From assembly GCA_000296795.1 (NCBI GenBank), contig BAFH01000001.1, positions 38,074-102,073 of the forward strand: 64,000 bases of DNA. Reading direction: 5' to 3'. Each line of letters starts with the position of its first letter. The first letter of the stretch is position 1. This document shows positions 26,223-34,680 of this stretch, piece after piece. This stretch comes from Candidatus Jettenia caeni (GTDB lineage: Bacteria; Planctomycetota; Brocadiia; Brocadiales; Brocadiaceae). A program made the position numbers and the translations under genes. The notes beneath the pieces are model-generated. The model made no database searches, was not told the DNA's origin, and saw only the letters and a list, made by a program, of their open reading frames with translations.

Positions 26223-27629
26223 TTATCTTGCCCCTATTCCAAATAATACTACCGGCAAGGTTCTTATGAGTATTTTACAATCGAGCCAGAGCGACCAATT
26301 GTCGATGTAGTTCAGGTCTAGCCGCATCCATTCGTTGAAATCGGATATCTTGTTTCTTCCATATACCTGCCAAAGGCAGGTTAATCCGGGCCGCATGCTG
26401 AGCCGCCTTCTCTGCCAGGGCTCATATTGACCTACCTCTTCCGGAACAGGCGGTCTTGGCCCTATCAGACTCATATCACCTTTCAATACACTCCATAATT
26501 GTGGTAATTCATCTATGCTGTATTTCCGTAAGAACTTTCCGACCTTCGTCAGTCTGGGATCGTTTTCCATCTTGAAAACAGGCCCGCTCATCTCGTTATA
26601 TGCGAGGAGGTCTTTCAGCATACTTTCGGCGTTTTCAACCATGGTCCTAAACTTGTATACCATAAACTTTCTGCCATTTCTGCTGCACCTTTGCTGCTGA
26701 AAGAATATGCGGCCTTTTGATGTTGCCTTTACGGCAATGGCTGCTATTGCAAAAACAGGCGCTGACAGGATTATTGTACAGGAAGAAATGATTATATCGA
26801 ATAACCGCTTTATATAAAGGTGCAGGATCTTATCCGGCGTACTTTCGAACGTAAGTAAGGGTAAGGTATCTACCGTGCTGTATCTTGCCTTCGATAGTTT
26901 CAGCTCAAAGAGATCCACCGCCACGCTTACCTTTATCCCCTCTGTCTCGCATTCAAACATTACCCTTTCAATCGAATTTAACCAGGAACGCGGTACAATA
27001 AAGAGTACTTCATCTATGACATGATTATGGATTATATCGGTTATATGGTCGAAGGAGCCTATCACCTTATGTCCGCAAATTACGGTATTTATCTTCACGG
27101 GGTCTTTATCCACAAGACCGCTGATTTTAATTCCCCATTCCGGATGATTGTTAATTGATTCTATAAAATGCTGGGCACGCGCGCCGGTGCCAACGATTAG
27201 GATATTTCTCGTATTCATCCCTCTCCTGCGATGATACCGGAAGAATTGTATAATGAGGATCTTCTCAATACTGATAAACACTACGGCAAAGAGGAATGCA
27301 TACGCTATGTGCAGTCTGCTCACGGAATCCATCTTTGTGATGAAAATAAAACTTCCAAAAAGACTGCCGCCTAAAAGGGCCGATTCGATCACGATAAATA
27401 AAACGTCTGATATCGGTTTTGTCCGTAATGAGCTATACATCCCAAAGTAATAGAGAAGGATTCCCCAAATAATAAGCAGCGCCGGTAAAAGGACCACATA
27501 GGTTCTCAGGAGATGAAAATGATACGGCTGGTGTTGTACGATAAGACCCAGAAAGAACGCTGCAAAGACAACACACAGGTCCAGGACTATCATAAGACCT
27601 CTAAAGATTGCATGATGCTCTTTTAACAT
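26223..27629 (-). CDS. Undecaprenyl-phosphate glycosylphosphotransferase (initiating enzyme)
   Basis: A 468-residue polyisoprenyl-phosphate hexose-1-phosphate transferase of the WbaP/WcaJ type. It has several N-terminal membrane helices, a soluble Rossmann-like domain (ILIVGTGARAQHFIESI), another helix, then the catalytic C-terminus with KFRTMVENAE, DPRLTKVGKFLRKYSIDELP and LKGDMSLIGPRPPVPEEV. It loads the first sugar phosphate on the lipid carrier and so starts each repeat unit. It is the first gene of the EPS locus on this strand. The preferred sugar (glucose or galactose) cannot be read. Confidence 0.92.
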   Translation of the reverse strand: MLKEHHAIFRGLMIVLDLCVVFAAFFLGLIVQHQPYHFHLLRTYVVLLPALLIIWGILLYYFGMYSSLRTKPISDVLFIVIESALLGGSLFGSFIFITKMDSVSRLHIAYAFLFAVVFISIEKILIIQFFRYHRRRGMNTRNILIVGTGARAQHFIESINNHPEWGIKISGLVDKDPVKINTVICGHKVIGSFDHITDIIHNHVIDEVLFIVPRSWLNSIERVMFECETEGIKVSVAVDLFELKLSKARYSTVDTLPLLTFESTPDKILHLYIKRLFDIIISSCTIILSAPVFAIAAIAVKATSKGRIFFQQQRCSRNGRKFMVYKFRTMVENAESMLKDLLAYNEMSGPVFKMENDPRLTKVGKFLRKYSIDELPQLWSVLKGDMSLIGPRPPVPEEVGQYEPWQRRRLSMRPGLTCLWQVYGRNKISDFNEWMRLDLNYIDNWSLWLDCKILIRTLPVVLFGIGAR

Positions 27630-28112
27630 GGCTTTGTTAAGGGTTAAAGGTTTATGGAATTATTTATTATTCAGCATTCTTTATATATTTTGATCTTCAG
27701 CATAATTACGCAGGGCGAGGCTTTAGCCTTGCACAAATGCATACCATTGGATGCTATAGATAACTTATGTAAAAATGCTCCATTTACCCACCCCTAAATC
27801 CCCTCCCAAGAGGGGACTTTTATTCCCCTCTTGGGAGGGGTTAGGGGTGGGTTTATTCCCCTGGAGAGACGCAAGATTTTGCGTCTCTACAATTGGGCTA
27901 TGGGTGTGTTCATGGCATAACGAAAAACTTTGAAATTCCTATACATTCCATGAGATTGCAAACCAGGATATACCTTAATTCTCATGAATTTATCTCTATA
28001 TATGACATCTTGTTTTGAAATCACTATTAGGATCAATTCATACTGCCTCTATCAGCGACATGCTTCCGCCGCGCAAAGGCGCAACCCTAAAGGGTTGCCC
28101 TACGTAATACTA
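27630..28112. repeat. Repeat-filled spacer
   Basis: No gene. A CCCCTCCCAAGAGGGG/CCCCTCTTGGGAGGGG hairpin spans about 27795-27840, followed by a GAGACGC hairpin at about 27865-27890. Near 28063-28102 is part of the TTGCCCTAC repeat family, reading into the 3' end of the STAS-PilZ gene. Confidence 0.55.
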
Positions 28113-28928
28113 TCAATCTTTAACCAGAATAGCCTTCCTTATATACGCTTGTACTTTATCCTTACCCTCTTGTTCCATATCCTGAAACTGTATTCCGGCA
28201 TATGCTTTATGGCCATTCATTATTTCTCTGACGCACTGTCCCTGTGCTTTAACCGTTTCAGAGCTATCGTTCAGGCTAAACTCGAAATTGCGAAGTCCCT
28301 GCCCTTCTATATCGGCACATCTGACTATCTCCCCGCTCTTCGCATCGATGGCTGTGAGAATCTCTGCAAAAACACCACCCTCGCTCAGGTTAATAATATT
28401 CGCCCTGCATGAGATTGTGCTGCTATTGCCTGCATGGGACTGGAAGCTTGCCTGAAAAAACGTATGGATTCGGGGATAGCATCTTTTTATAATATTGCCG
28501 TTTATAATCCTTTTTTTTTCTTCGATATCTTTTTTAAAGGATGAAATAACCTGATCGCAATCTGTCTCATAATAGATTTTTACAAAATCTGCATTTCCGG
28601 AAATCCTTAGCATCCTCTGTATGTCTGGTCCAACATTGAATAACCTGATCTGCATACCACGGGAAATAACGTTTTTGAAAATCTGAATCCCCAGCCCATC
28701 AATTTTTTTTACCTGCCTCAGGTCGATAAGCAGGTTATACCGCCCTTCATCCAGACAGGTATATAAATACCACTCCAGCTCAAAAACTTCCTGACCAATT
28801 ATTTCACCGAAGATTTCAAGCACTTGTATTGCAGACCCACCAGCATATGAGGGATGAGATATAATTTTCATTACGGTACAGGTAATCATCTCTTTGATTT
28901 TTTGTTTTTCTCTTATAAAGTTGTACAT
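28113..28928 (-). CDS. STAS-PilZ two-domain regulator
   Basis: About 271 residues. The first half resembles a STAS/anti-anti-sigma domain (YNLLIDLRQVKKIDGLGIQIFKN). The second half is a PilZ domain with RCYPR (RxxxR) and the NLSEGGVFAE motif (N/DxSxxG), the two elements that bind cyclic di-GMP. The protein is cytoplasmic and may link c-di-GMP to a partner in polysaccharide production or motility. It is divergent from hpnB and separated from the EPS locus by about 480 bp of repeats. The start is uncertain: ATG at 28928 or 28889, since neither has a strong ribosome site. Confidence 0.78.
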   Translation of the reverse strand: MYNFIREKQKIKEMITCTVMKIISHPSYAGGSAIQVLEIFGEIIGQEVFELEWYLYTCLDEGRYNLLIDLRQVKKIDGLGIQIFKNVISRGMQIRLFNVGPDIQRMLRISGNADFVKIYYETDCDQVISSFKKDIEEKKRIINGNIIKRCYPRIHTFFQASFQSHAGNSSTISCRANIINLSEGGVFAEILTAIDAKSGEIVRCADIEGQGLRNFEFSLNDSSETVKAQGQCVREIMNGHKAYAGIQFQDMEQEGKDKVQAYIRKAILVKD

Positions 28929-29053
28929 GACACATAGGAAAAATTGTGCCAACGATTGTGATTATTTGAATTAATGTCATAAATACTTATGATATATAAC
29001 TATAAAGGAAAAGATACTATGCGTTAAACATACGGGTAAGCAATAGCCTCTAT

Positions 29054-29170
29054 GTTAGGATTCTAACACCCGTAAGCAAAACACAGAAAAAATGAGCTAG
29101 GTAACTCCTTTTAATAACTGGCTTTATATCAATAACTAAAAATCTAACAGGATAGTGTTAGCTTTCTAAC
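29054..29170. promoter_or_regulatory. Paired GTTAG-N4-CTAAC sites between divergent genes
   Basis: Two inverted repeats of the same form lie in the spacer between the STAS-PilZ gene and hpnB: GTTAG-GATT-CTAAC at 29054-29067 and GTTAG-CTTT-CTAAC at 29157-29170. A further CTAAC at about 29143 forms a third pairing with the GTTAG at 29157. The symmetry and position would suit a dimeric regulator, but no regulator is identified. The spacing between the two main sites is 103 bp. Confidence 0.4.
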
Positions 29171-29206
29171 ATGTTTCATAAATATGAGATATTATCGGGA
29201 CTTAGG

Positions 29207-29336
29207 TGATTATAGTAATCCAGAAATGAAACCGAACACAATACATCAGGTGTGATTCCATCAGCACGGACAAACCAGTTTGTCCGTGCCACCCTATCTT
29301 TAATAATGTCCGGTTTCATCCTTTGAATACTATAAC
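29207..29336. repeat. Inverted-repeat element with internal CACGGACAAA hairpin
   Basis: The ends are related in inverted orientation: TTATAGTAATCCAGAAATGA at the left and, read on the other strand, TTATAGTATTCAAAGGATGA at the right, each followed by AACCGNACA. A tight hairpin (CACGGACAAA/TTTGTCCGTG, about 29266-29288) sits inside. An isolated copy of one end (GTTCGGTTTCATCTTTTGG then ATACTATAAC) is at about 34927-34963. It is probably a small non-autonomous element. Confidence 0.55.
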
Positions 29337-29517
29337 TTTGGTTAATTTGTACGGTAACAGGGTATTTTTTTCAAAAAACTGGCGTGATATTAAGAAACAA
29401 TATTGCAAGTCTACCTTTGTTATAGTATAGTAATTGCCCGGTAAATTTTTGGAGCATTTCGCCCCCTTTTGTCTGTGGAAAAGGAGTAAGAAAAGGACAG
29501 TCTTCTTGTCTTCTGCT

Positions 29518-30693
29518 ATGGTTAACCTGATTTTACTTTCTGTTTGCATTCCCTCAGCAATCATCTGGCTTATCATTCTGCTTTTGCCTGTACGCTGGAG
29601 GATGTCTGAACGGTGGGAGGCTATCAACGATCCGCACACATCAATATCCGGATGGCCCAGCTTATCAGTTATTGTACCGGCGCGCAACGAACGGGCATCT
29701 CTTCCTCTGACATTACCCTCCTGGCTGGAACAAGACTATCATGCATCCGAAATCGTAATCATCGATGATCAATCGAATGACGGCACAGCGAAATATGCAA
29801 GCGATAGTGCAGCCCGGTCCAATCGTATGGTACGCATTCTCGATGGCTCCACACCCCCGCCCGGCTGGACCGGCAAGCTATGGGCGCTTGAACAAGGCGT
29901 CAGATCCTCATCGGGTGAATGGCTCCTGTTTACTGACGCTGATATTCTCCATCGTCCCAACCTGTGGCGGGGACTCATGGCAAAGGCCCTGACTGAGCAA
30001 CGAGCAATGGTCTCATTAATGGCGCTGCTTGATACAACAGGGATATGGGCCCGTTTATTAATTCCAGCCTTTGTTTACTTCTTCCATCTCTTGTATCCCT
30101 TCGGAAAGGTAAAAGACCCTCATTCCAGCATATCGGCAGCAGCGGGTGGCTGTATACTCATCTCCCGCCATGCCCTGGATAAAATCGGCGGCATAGCCGG
30201 GTATTGTAACGCCTGGATAGATGACATCGCACTTGCCAAACAAATAAAACGAGCAGGATTTTCAGTCTCTCTTGCATTAACACGTTCAGCAATAAGCATC
30301 CGCCCTTATCGCCAGCTTCAGGATGTCTGGAGGATGGTCGCACGCACCGCCTTCTCGCAGTTGCGGCGCTCATGGTTATCCCTCATGGGAACCGTGCTGG
30401 GATTAACCGTCATTTTCCTGGCGCCCGTAGGAGGTATATTTGGATTCTTTACCGGCGCTGTCTCTTCATGGACGGCCATCCTCTCATGCGTCACACTCCT
30501 GATAATGGCAGCCACGTACACCCCAACACTTCGTTTTTTTAATCTGGGGTTATACCGGGCGTTTATCCTGCCATTTACCGGGGCGCTCTATGTAGCAATG
30601 ACGATATCCTCCGCTATCAATCACCTTCTGGGTCAATATGAATGGAGAGGTGCCCGCACTGAGACTGTCACCAATGGCCACGACAAGAAATAA
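29518..30693 (+). CDS. hpnB: Hopene-associated glycosyltransferase HpnB
   Basis: A 391-residue membrane-anchored GT2 enzyme. An N-terminal helix (NLILLSVCIPSAIIWLIILL) is followed by the GT-A domain: LSVIVPARNERASLPLTL, EIVIIDDQSNDGTA and LLFTDADILHRPNLW (DxD-like), then QxxRxW-type and C-terminal membrane helices. The overall pattern matches HpnB proteins found with hopanoid genes. Anammox bacteria make hopanoids, but no other hopanoid gene is in the window. I prefer ATG 29518 over 29434 because it starts the protein at the membrane helix. A general GT2 role cannot be excluded. Confidence 0.78.
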   Translation: MVNLILLSVCIPSAIIWLIILLLPVRWRMSERWEAINDPHTSISGWPSLSVIVPARNERASLPLTLPSWLEQDYHASEIVIIDDQSNDGTAKYASDSAARSNRMVRILDGSTPPPGWTGKLWALEQGVRSSSGEWLLFTDADILHRPNLWRGLMAKALTEQRAMVSLMALLDTTGIWARLLIPAFVYFFHLLYPFGKVKDPHSSISAAAGGCILISRHALDKIGGIAGYCNAWIDDIALAKQIKRAGFSVSLALTRSAISIRPYRQLQDVWRMVARTAFSQLRRSWLSLMGTVLGLTVIFLAPVGGIFGFFTGAVSSWTAILSCVTLLIMAATYTPTLRFFNLGLYRAFILPFTGALYVAMTISSAINHLLGQYEWRGARTETVTNGHDKK

Positions 30694-31217
30694 TGACAAA
30701 TCTTCACAGAATTTTCCTTAATTCCTGTTTTCATTTTTCATGCTTTTTTATTGACATATAGTAATGCCTTTGCTAATCTAACCACCGAAAACCGCCGGTC
30801 ACTAGTACGGGGAATGAACCCCATATGCATTAAATTATTTTTAGACAGGATTTACAGGATTTACCTTGATTTAGTAGAGATAAGGCAATGCCTTGTCTCT
30901 ACCGAAAGACCGCATATATACAATGAAAATTCCTCTACAATCAAGCTAAGAATAGTGTTCCATAAAATAAAGAGGTATCCCCCTGGAGAAAGAGCAATGT
31001 GTGTTCATATTTCCCTCTAATCCCCCCTAACCCCCCTTTAAAAAAGGGGGGAAAGAAGCACAAGTTTAAAAAAGTGGGGAAAGGAGGATGAGTCTAAAAA
31101 AAGGGAGGAAAGAAGGATAAGTTTAGAAAAGAGGGGAAAGAAGGATTTTTTCCGGAGAAAAGTTTGCCTGATCAAACATATCAAACTTTTCCCCCTTTTC
31201 TAAAGGGGGACCAAGGG

Positions 31218-31660
31218 CATATGCATCAAGCTAAGCTTTAGTGGCTTGTTTGGCTTGTTTGGCTTGTTTGGCTTGTTTGGCTTGTTTGGCTTGTTTGGCT
31301 TGTTTGGCTTGTTTGGCTTGTTTGGCTTGTTTGGCTTGTTTGGCTTGTTTGGCTTGTTTGGCTTGTTTGGCTTGTTTGGCTTGTTTGGCTTGTTTGGCTT
31401 GTTTGGCTTGTTTGGCTTGTTTGGCTTGTTTGGCTTGTTTGGCTTGTTCCCAAACTCTGTTTGGGAACATACTTGTACGGGAAACTCTGTTTCCCGAATT
31501 CAGAAGTACCTGATCGTATGGTTCCTCAGGAGGGAAAGGGTTGAAACCTATTCTTACTCGAAACAGAGTTTCGAGGCAATTGCGTTCCCAAACACAGAGT
31601 TTGGGAACGAGTTACTCAATGAAGCTCATGAGTACAGAAATCCTTAGCTTGATGCATATG
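31218..31660. mobile_element. Nested inverted-repeat element, copy D (443 bp)
   Basis: Perfect 18-bp terminal repeats, CATATGCATCAAGCTAAG at 31218-31235 and its complement at 31643-31660. Flanks are GGGACCAAGGG (left) and GGGATTAAGGG (right), an 11-bp duplication with two differences. The uninterrupted counterpart, an AAGGACCAAGGGGG stretch, is seen near 3290-3303 inside element A. The interior shares palindromes with element B (AAACTCTGTTT, CCCAAACTCTG, GCAATTGCG blocks) and holds the 9-bp tandem array. Confidence 0.8.
31243..31448. repeat. 9-bp minisatellite (GGCTTGTTT), about 22.9 copies
   Basis: An uninterrupted and apparently invariant tandem array of the 9-mer GGCTTGTTT, from 31243 to 31448. 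Because 9 is a multiple of 3 and no stop is formed, every frame on both strands stays open and spells tripeptide repeats such as QAK, LAC or FGL. These are artefacts and not a gene. The corresponding place in element B has just two GGCTCGTT units (about 8111-8126). Confidence 0.95.
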
Positions 31661-32238
31661 GGGATTAAGGGAGATTATGCATTTCCCCCTTTTCTAAAGG
31701 GGGACTAAGGGGGATTAGGGGTGGTTTGCTATTCTCCACCGTTCCCATATTTTAGCTTGATTATAGAAGAATTTTCATTGTATGTAAGCGGTTTTCAGGG
31801 TGGCACAGACAAACGTTCCCCACAGGGACATGGTTTGTCCGTGTTGTGTTTGTCATTGCGAGGGTAGTGTCCGAAGCAATCTCTTGCATAGTTGAGAAAA
31901 GATTGCTTCGGGAAAAACCCCCTCGCAATGACAAATACTCCAGAGTCTCTTATGGTAAATTATCTTGATGCATATGGGAATGAACACACCCCTAATCCCT
32001 CCTAGGAGGGGAAGGAACCCACCCCTAACCCCCTCTCAAGAAGGGAATATAAAAGTCCCCTCTTGGGAGGGGATTCAGGGGTGGGTAAAAAGAACAGTCG
32101 TTGAGTTGTGCCTTTTAAAACCCAGACTGATTTCTTTTTCTTGTCTAATCCCGTAGGGATGTCATGATTATAGAATAGCATAAGTTTTTTATCCCCTGAC
32201 GTGTCTTTTCTGAAGCATAAGAAAGGGCTTAATACACT

Positions 32239-33057
32239 ATGATATACTTTTTATTAGCAATAAGTCTTGTTCTTGTTCTTTTATTGAGTTTTGCGATTTC
32301 CGGGTTGTGGGCAAAGTATGCGAATACTAAAATGATTGCGGTATTTCTCTTTCCGGGCATTGTGGTTCATGAGCTTAGTCATGCGCTCCTCTGTCTTGCT
32401 ACAGGAACCACTATTAAAGAACTGAATTTATTTTCGTCGAACGGCGGTGGGATCAAATACGACAAGCCTAAGATATCCGGCGTATTTGATTTTATCATTA
32501 CCTCAGCGCCCGTCTTCGGTTGCGCCTTTTTCATCTTCTTTATTCCAAAGATACTTTCACACCCTATCCATTTCAGTACTACATTTCCTTCTGAATCACC
32601 CGCTACTCTGAGTGGATTTTTCGCTTTAATTCAGCATCTTTACGATGCGGTGTTAGCTAATCTGAATACCTTCAGAAACCAGTTTCAGATAAAGAATATC
32701 CATCATAGTATCTTTTTATTCGCTATTATTATCTTTGCCGTTTCAATAGCGCCTCAAAAACAGGACATAAAATACCTTATCACAGGATTTGGGATTCTTT
32801 CAGGAATCTTCTTTTGCCTGGAGAAATTTGGTATCCATCTGGCTCAAAATGCCTGGTGGAATTTTTGTCTGAAGGAGTTGTGGGTAATTACTGCCCTTAC
32901 TATTTCTGTGCTGATACCCTTGCTTCTCATTACGTTAATTGTTATGGGGTTTGGCAAAGGGTACGCTTTGACTTTTGGGCGTAAGGGTTCCGGTAAAGGA
33001 GCCGGTAAGGGTACAAATAAAAATACGAGGAGCGCTGGCAAACATGATACCAGGTAA
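32239..33057 (+). CDS. Membrane metallopeptidase, M50-like
   Basis: A 272-residue membrane protein. Two N-terminal hydrophobic segments include the zinc motif VVHELSHALLCLATG (HExxH) at about residues 43-47. Several later helices follow, with a segment SIAPQKQDIK in the place where the third zinc ligand region of such proteins lies. Site-2-type proteases cut membrane-bound regulators, but small HExxH membrane proteins of this sort may have other roles. The C-terminus is glycine/lysine-rich (RKGSGKGAGKG), probably cytoplasmic. The ogt start overlaps its end by 14 bp. Confidence 0.7.
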   Translation: MIYFLLAISLVLVLLLSFAISGLWAKYANTKMIAVFLFPGIVVHELSHALLCLATGTTIKELNLFSSNGGGIKYDKPKISGVFDFIITSAPVFGCAFFIFFIPKILSHPIHFSTTFPSESPATLSGFFALIQHLYDAVLANLNTFRNQFQIKNIHHSIFLFAIIIFAVSIAPQKQDIKYLITGFGILSGIFFCLEKFGIHLAQNAWWNFCLKELWVITALTISVLIPLLLITLIVMGFGKGYALTFGRKGSGKGAGKGTNKNTRSAGKHDTR

Positions 33058-33598
33058 ACCAGAAATACTGTATTTCAGCAGCTTTCAGGCACCGGTTGGC
33101 CATGTATGCATCGCAAAAAGCATAAGAGGAGTTTGCCGGATATCGTTCCCCTGCACCACTGAAGAAGAGTTTCTCTACCCATTTCTCAAAAACCCATCTG
33201 CAAAAATTCAGAGAAACAATCCAATCCTCACGTATGAAATAGCTATTTTAAGGGAGTATTTTGAGGGTAAACAGATAACCTTTGATTTCCCGTTAGATAT
33301 AAGCCAGGGCACGGTATTCCAAAGAAAGGTATGGAGCAAATTACAGGAAATCCCTTATGGCCAGTGCCAGTCCTATAAATGGGTTGCGGAGCAAATTGGA
33401 TCTCCGAAAGCTGCAAGGGCAGTAGGCCTTGCCAATAACAAAAACCCTTTACCCCCCGTAATTCCCTGTCACAGGGTTATCGGATCCAATGGCAATTTAA
33501 CCGGATATGCCGCCGGACTCCACATCAAAAAGCAGTTGTTGGAAATGGAATATAACGCAGTAACAGAGAAAAAACAGAGATGCAGGGCGAGGCTTTAG
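33044..33598 (+). CDS. ogt: Methylated-DNA-protein cysteine methyltransferase
   Basis: A 184-residue DNA repair protein that removes alkyl groups from O6 of guanine onto its own cysteine. The active-site motif PPVIPCHRVIG is present and is followed by NGNLTGYAAGLHIKKQLL. The DNA-binding HTH (IPYGQCQSYKWVAEQIG, KAARAVGLANNKN) precedes it. An N-terminal ribonuclease-like domain completes the normal length. I chose ATG 33044, with GAGGAG upstream; a longer frame from 32975 would only re-read the M50 gene. The C-terminal residues run into a TTGCCCTAC-type repeat. Confidence 0.92.
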   Translation: MIPGKPEILYFSSFQAPVGHVCIAKSIRGVCRISFPCTTEEEFLYPFLKNPSAKIQRNNPILTYEIAILREYFEGKQITFDFPLDISQGTVFQRKVWSKLQEIPYGQCQSYKWVAEQIGSPKAARAVGLANNKNPLPPVIPCHRVIGSNGNLTGYAAGLHIKKQLLEMEYNAVTEKKQRCRARL

Positions 33599-33903
33599 CC
33601 TTGCTTCCCCGCCTGAATAGCTGCACGAGGGTAGCAACCCTAAAGAGTTGCCCTACAGAATGGAAATTCCTTAATGTTAAATCAGTCTGGGTTTTAAAAG
33701 GCAAAACCCCCAATAACTTTTCTTTTTACCCACCCCTGAATCCCCTCCCAAGAGGGGACTTTTATACTCCCCTCTTGAGAGGGGGTTGGGGGTGTGTTCC
33801 CCTCTTGGGAGGGGTTAGGGGTGGATTTTCCATTTCCCTGGAGAGACGCAAAACCTTGCGTCTCTCCAATTATGAATTTGAATTACAGAGATATTTCATG
33901 TAA
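33599..33903. repeat. Repeat block downstream of ogt, holds empty site of element A
   Basis: It has the order AAGAGGGGAC, GAGAGGGGGTTGGGGGTGTG, CTTGGGAGGGGTTAGGGG and a GAGACGC hairpin (about 33840-33868). This is the same order as around element A (2740-3490) but without the 606-bp insert, with a single GGGTTGGGGG. There is no gene. Confidence 0.7.
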
Positions 33904-33974
33904 CATTACCATTACCTTAGTTGCAACTATGGTAACTTTTTTCTCATTTTTACCTGATAAAAGGAGAATGTAAC

Positions 33975-34175
33975 ATGGCAAGCGGAACAGTAAAATGGTT
34001 TAACGAAAAGAAGGGATTTGGTTTTATTACCCAGGATAACGGAGAAGACGTTTTTGTGCATCAGACGGATATTGAGAGTCAGGGATTTAGAACCCTCGCC
34101 GAAGGAGAGAAGGTGGAGTTTGAAGTAGTGAAAGATCAAAAGGGCTACAGGGCAAAAAAAGTTGTTAAAAAATAA
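33975..34175 (+). CDS. Cold-shock domain protein (Csp)
   Basis: A 66-residue single OB-fold protein: [20 protein letters not shown] (RNP1-type KGFGFI), [11 protein letters not shown] (RNP2-type VFVHQ) and a lysine-rich end. It binds single-stranded RNA or DNA and acts as an RNA chaperone. Full length for the family. AAAGGAG lies about 9 bases before the ATG. The gene is monocistronic and is followed by a strong hairpin at 34180-34255. Confidence 0.95.
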   Translation: MASGTVKWFNEKKGFGFITQDNGEDVFVHQTDIESQGFRTLAEGEKVEFEVVKDQKGYRAKKVVKK

Positions 34176-34179
34176 CGAT

Positions 34180-34255
34180 GGTGGATTCACTTCGTTTACC
34201 CACCCTACCGGTAATTCTATAATGAGTAGGGTGGATTAAGCAAAGCGAATCCACC
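34180..34255. terminator. Long GGTGGATTC hairpin after csp
   Basis: The arms 34180-34208 and 34226-34255 are complementary with a few mismatches (GGTGGATTCACTTCG against its reverse ending CGAATCCACC, plus CCACCCTAC/GTAGGGTGG). It starts 4 bp after the csp stop codon and may end the transcript. The sequence belongs to a repeat type I know from many bacteria, so termination may be a secondary effect. Confidence 0.6.
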
Positions 34256-34320
34256 AAAGGAATAAATCCCAAGAACGAACAAAGATTAAATTTTCTATAC
34301 ATGGAATTAGGGAAGGAATG

Positions 34321-34473
34321 TTATCTTACAATACGGTATATGGATTGTAAAAATCCATGCCTCATAACCCACCCAAATATCTCATACACACCCACTCCTG
34401 CAAAGAATATAATTGCGGCAATTATTACTGCTATCATCGTACGAAAAAGTCTTTTTTCCCTCCTCATTCTCAT
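34321..34473 (-). CDS. Possible small membrane protein (50 residues) or remnant
   Basis: The minus strand from ATG 34473 encodes a basic start (MRMRREKRLFRTM), one hydrophobic helix (IAVIIAAIIFFAGVGVYEIF) and a short Arg-ending tail. The open frame continues upstream for about ten codons with more hydrophobic residues (TILIVPLLGSY). It may therefore be the C-terminal remnant of a longer membrane protein. No clear ribosome site was seen. No homologue is recognised. Confidence 0.3.
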   Translation of the reverse strand: MRMRREKRLFRTMIAVIIAAIIFFAGVGVYEIFGWVMRHGFLQSIYRIVR

Positions 34474-34570
34474 GTAACTACCAAGCAATGGAACGATGAG
34501 AATGGTTCAATATAGATCAATTTACGATCAACCGGCGCATCAGTGTGTCAGTCGCGTAGCTAAAGGGTTT

Positions 34571-34674
34571 AAGTACCTGACCATAAGTATTTGTATAAAA
34601 AGAGGAGATTTAGTACTATAAACTTACAGATCAAACACCCTAAAGATTATACAATAATTTATGGTCAGGTACTT
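34571..34674. repeat. Spaced inverted repeat AAGTACCTGACCATAA
   Basis: A perfect 16-bp inverted repeat (34571-34586 and 34659-34674) encloses 72 bp of unassigned sequence. It may be the tips of another small element. It stops 6 bp before the element at 34681. Confidence 0.6.
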
Positions 34675-34680
34675 AACCAC

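Larger units (their letters stand above)
30822..31976. mobile_element. Non-autonomous inverted-repeat element, copy C (1155 bp, carries nested copy D)
   Basis: The element starts CATATGCATTAAATTAT at 30822 and ends AATTATCTTGATGCATATG at 31976. Outside are GGAATGAACCC (30811-30821) and GGAATGAACAC (31977-31987), an 11-bp duplication with one difference. The interior contains a GTAGAGA hairpin (about 30873-30901), the block TTCCTCTACAATCAAGCTAAG shared with element A, many poly-G/poly-C hairpins and a CATTGCGAGGG hairpin (31849-31936). Element D (31218-31660) is inserted in the middle. No ORF is credible. Confidence 0.7.

Noticed and set aside
31231..31647. Four long open frames spelling QAK, SQT, LAC or FGL repeats
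   Set aside because: They arise from the 9-bp minisatellite, which has no stop codon in any frame. No ribosome site or non-repeat domain supports translation.
33599..33903. Frame continuing after ogt across the repeat block
   Set aside because: The composition follows the dispersed repeats and there is no ribosome site; I regard it as non-coding.
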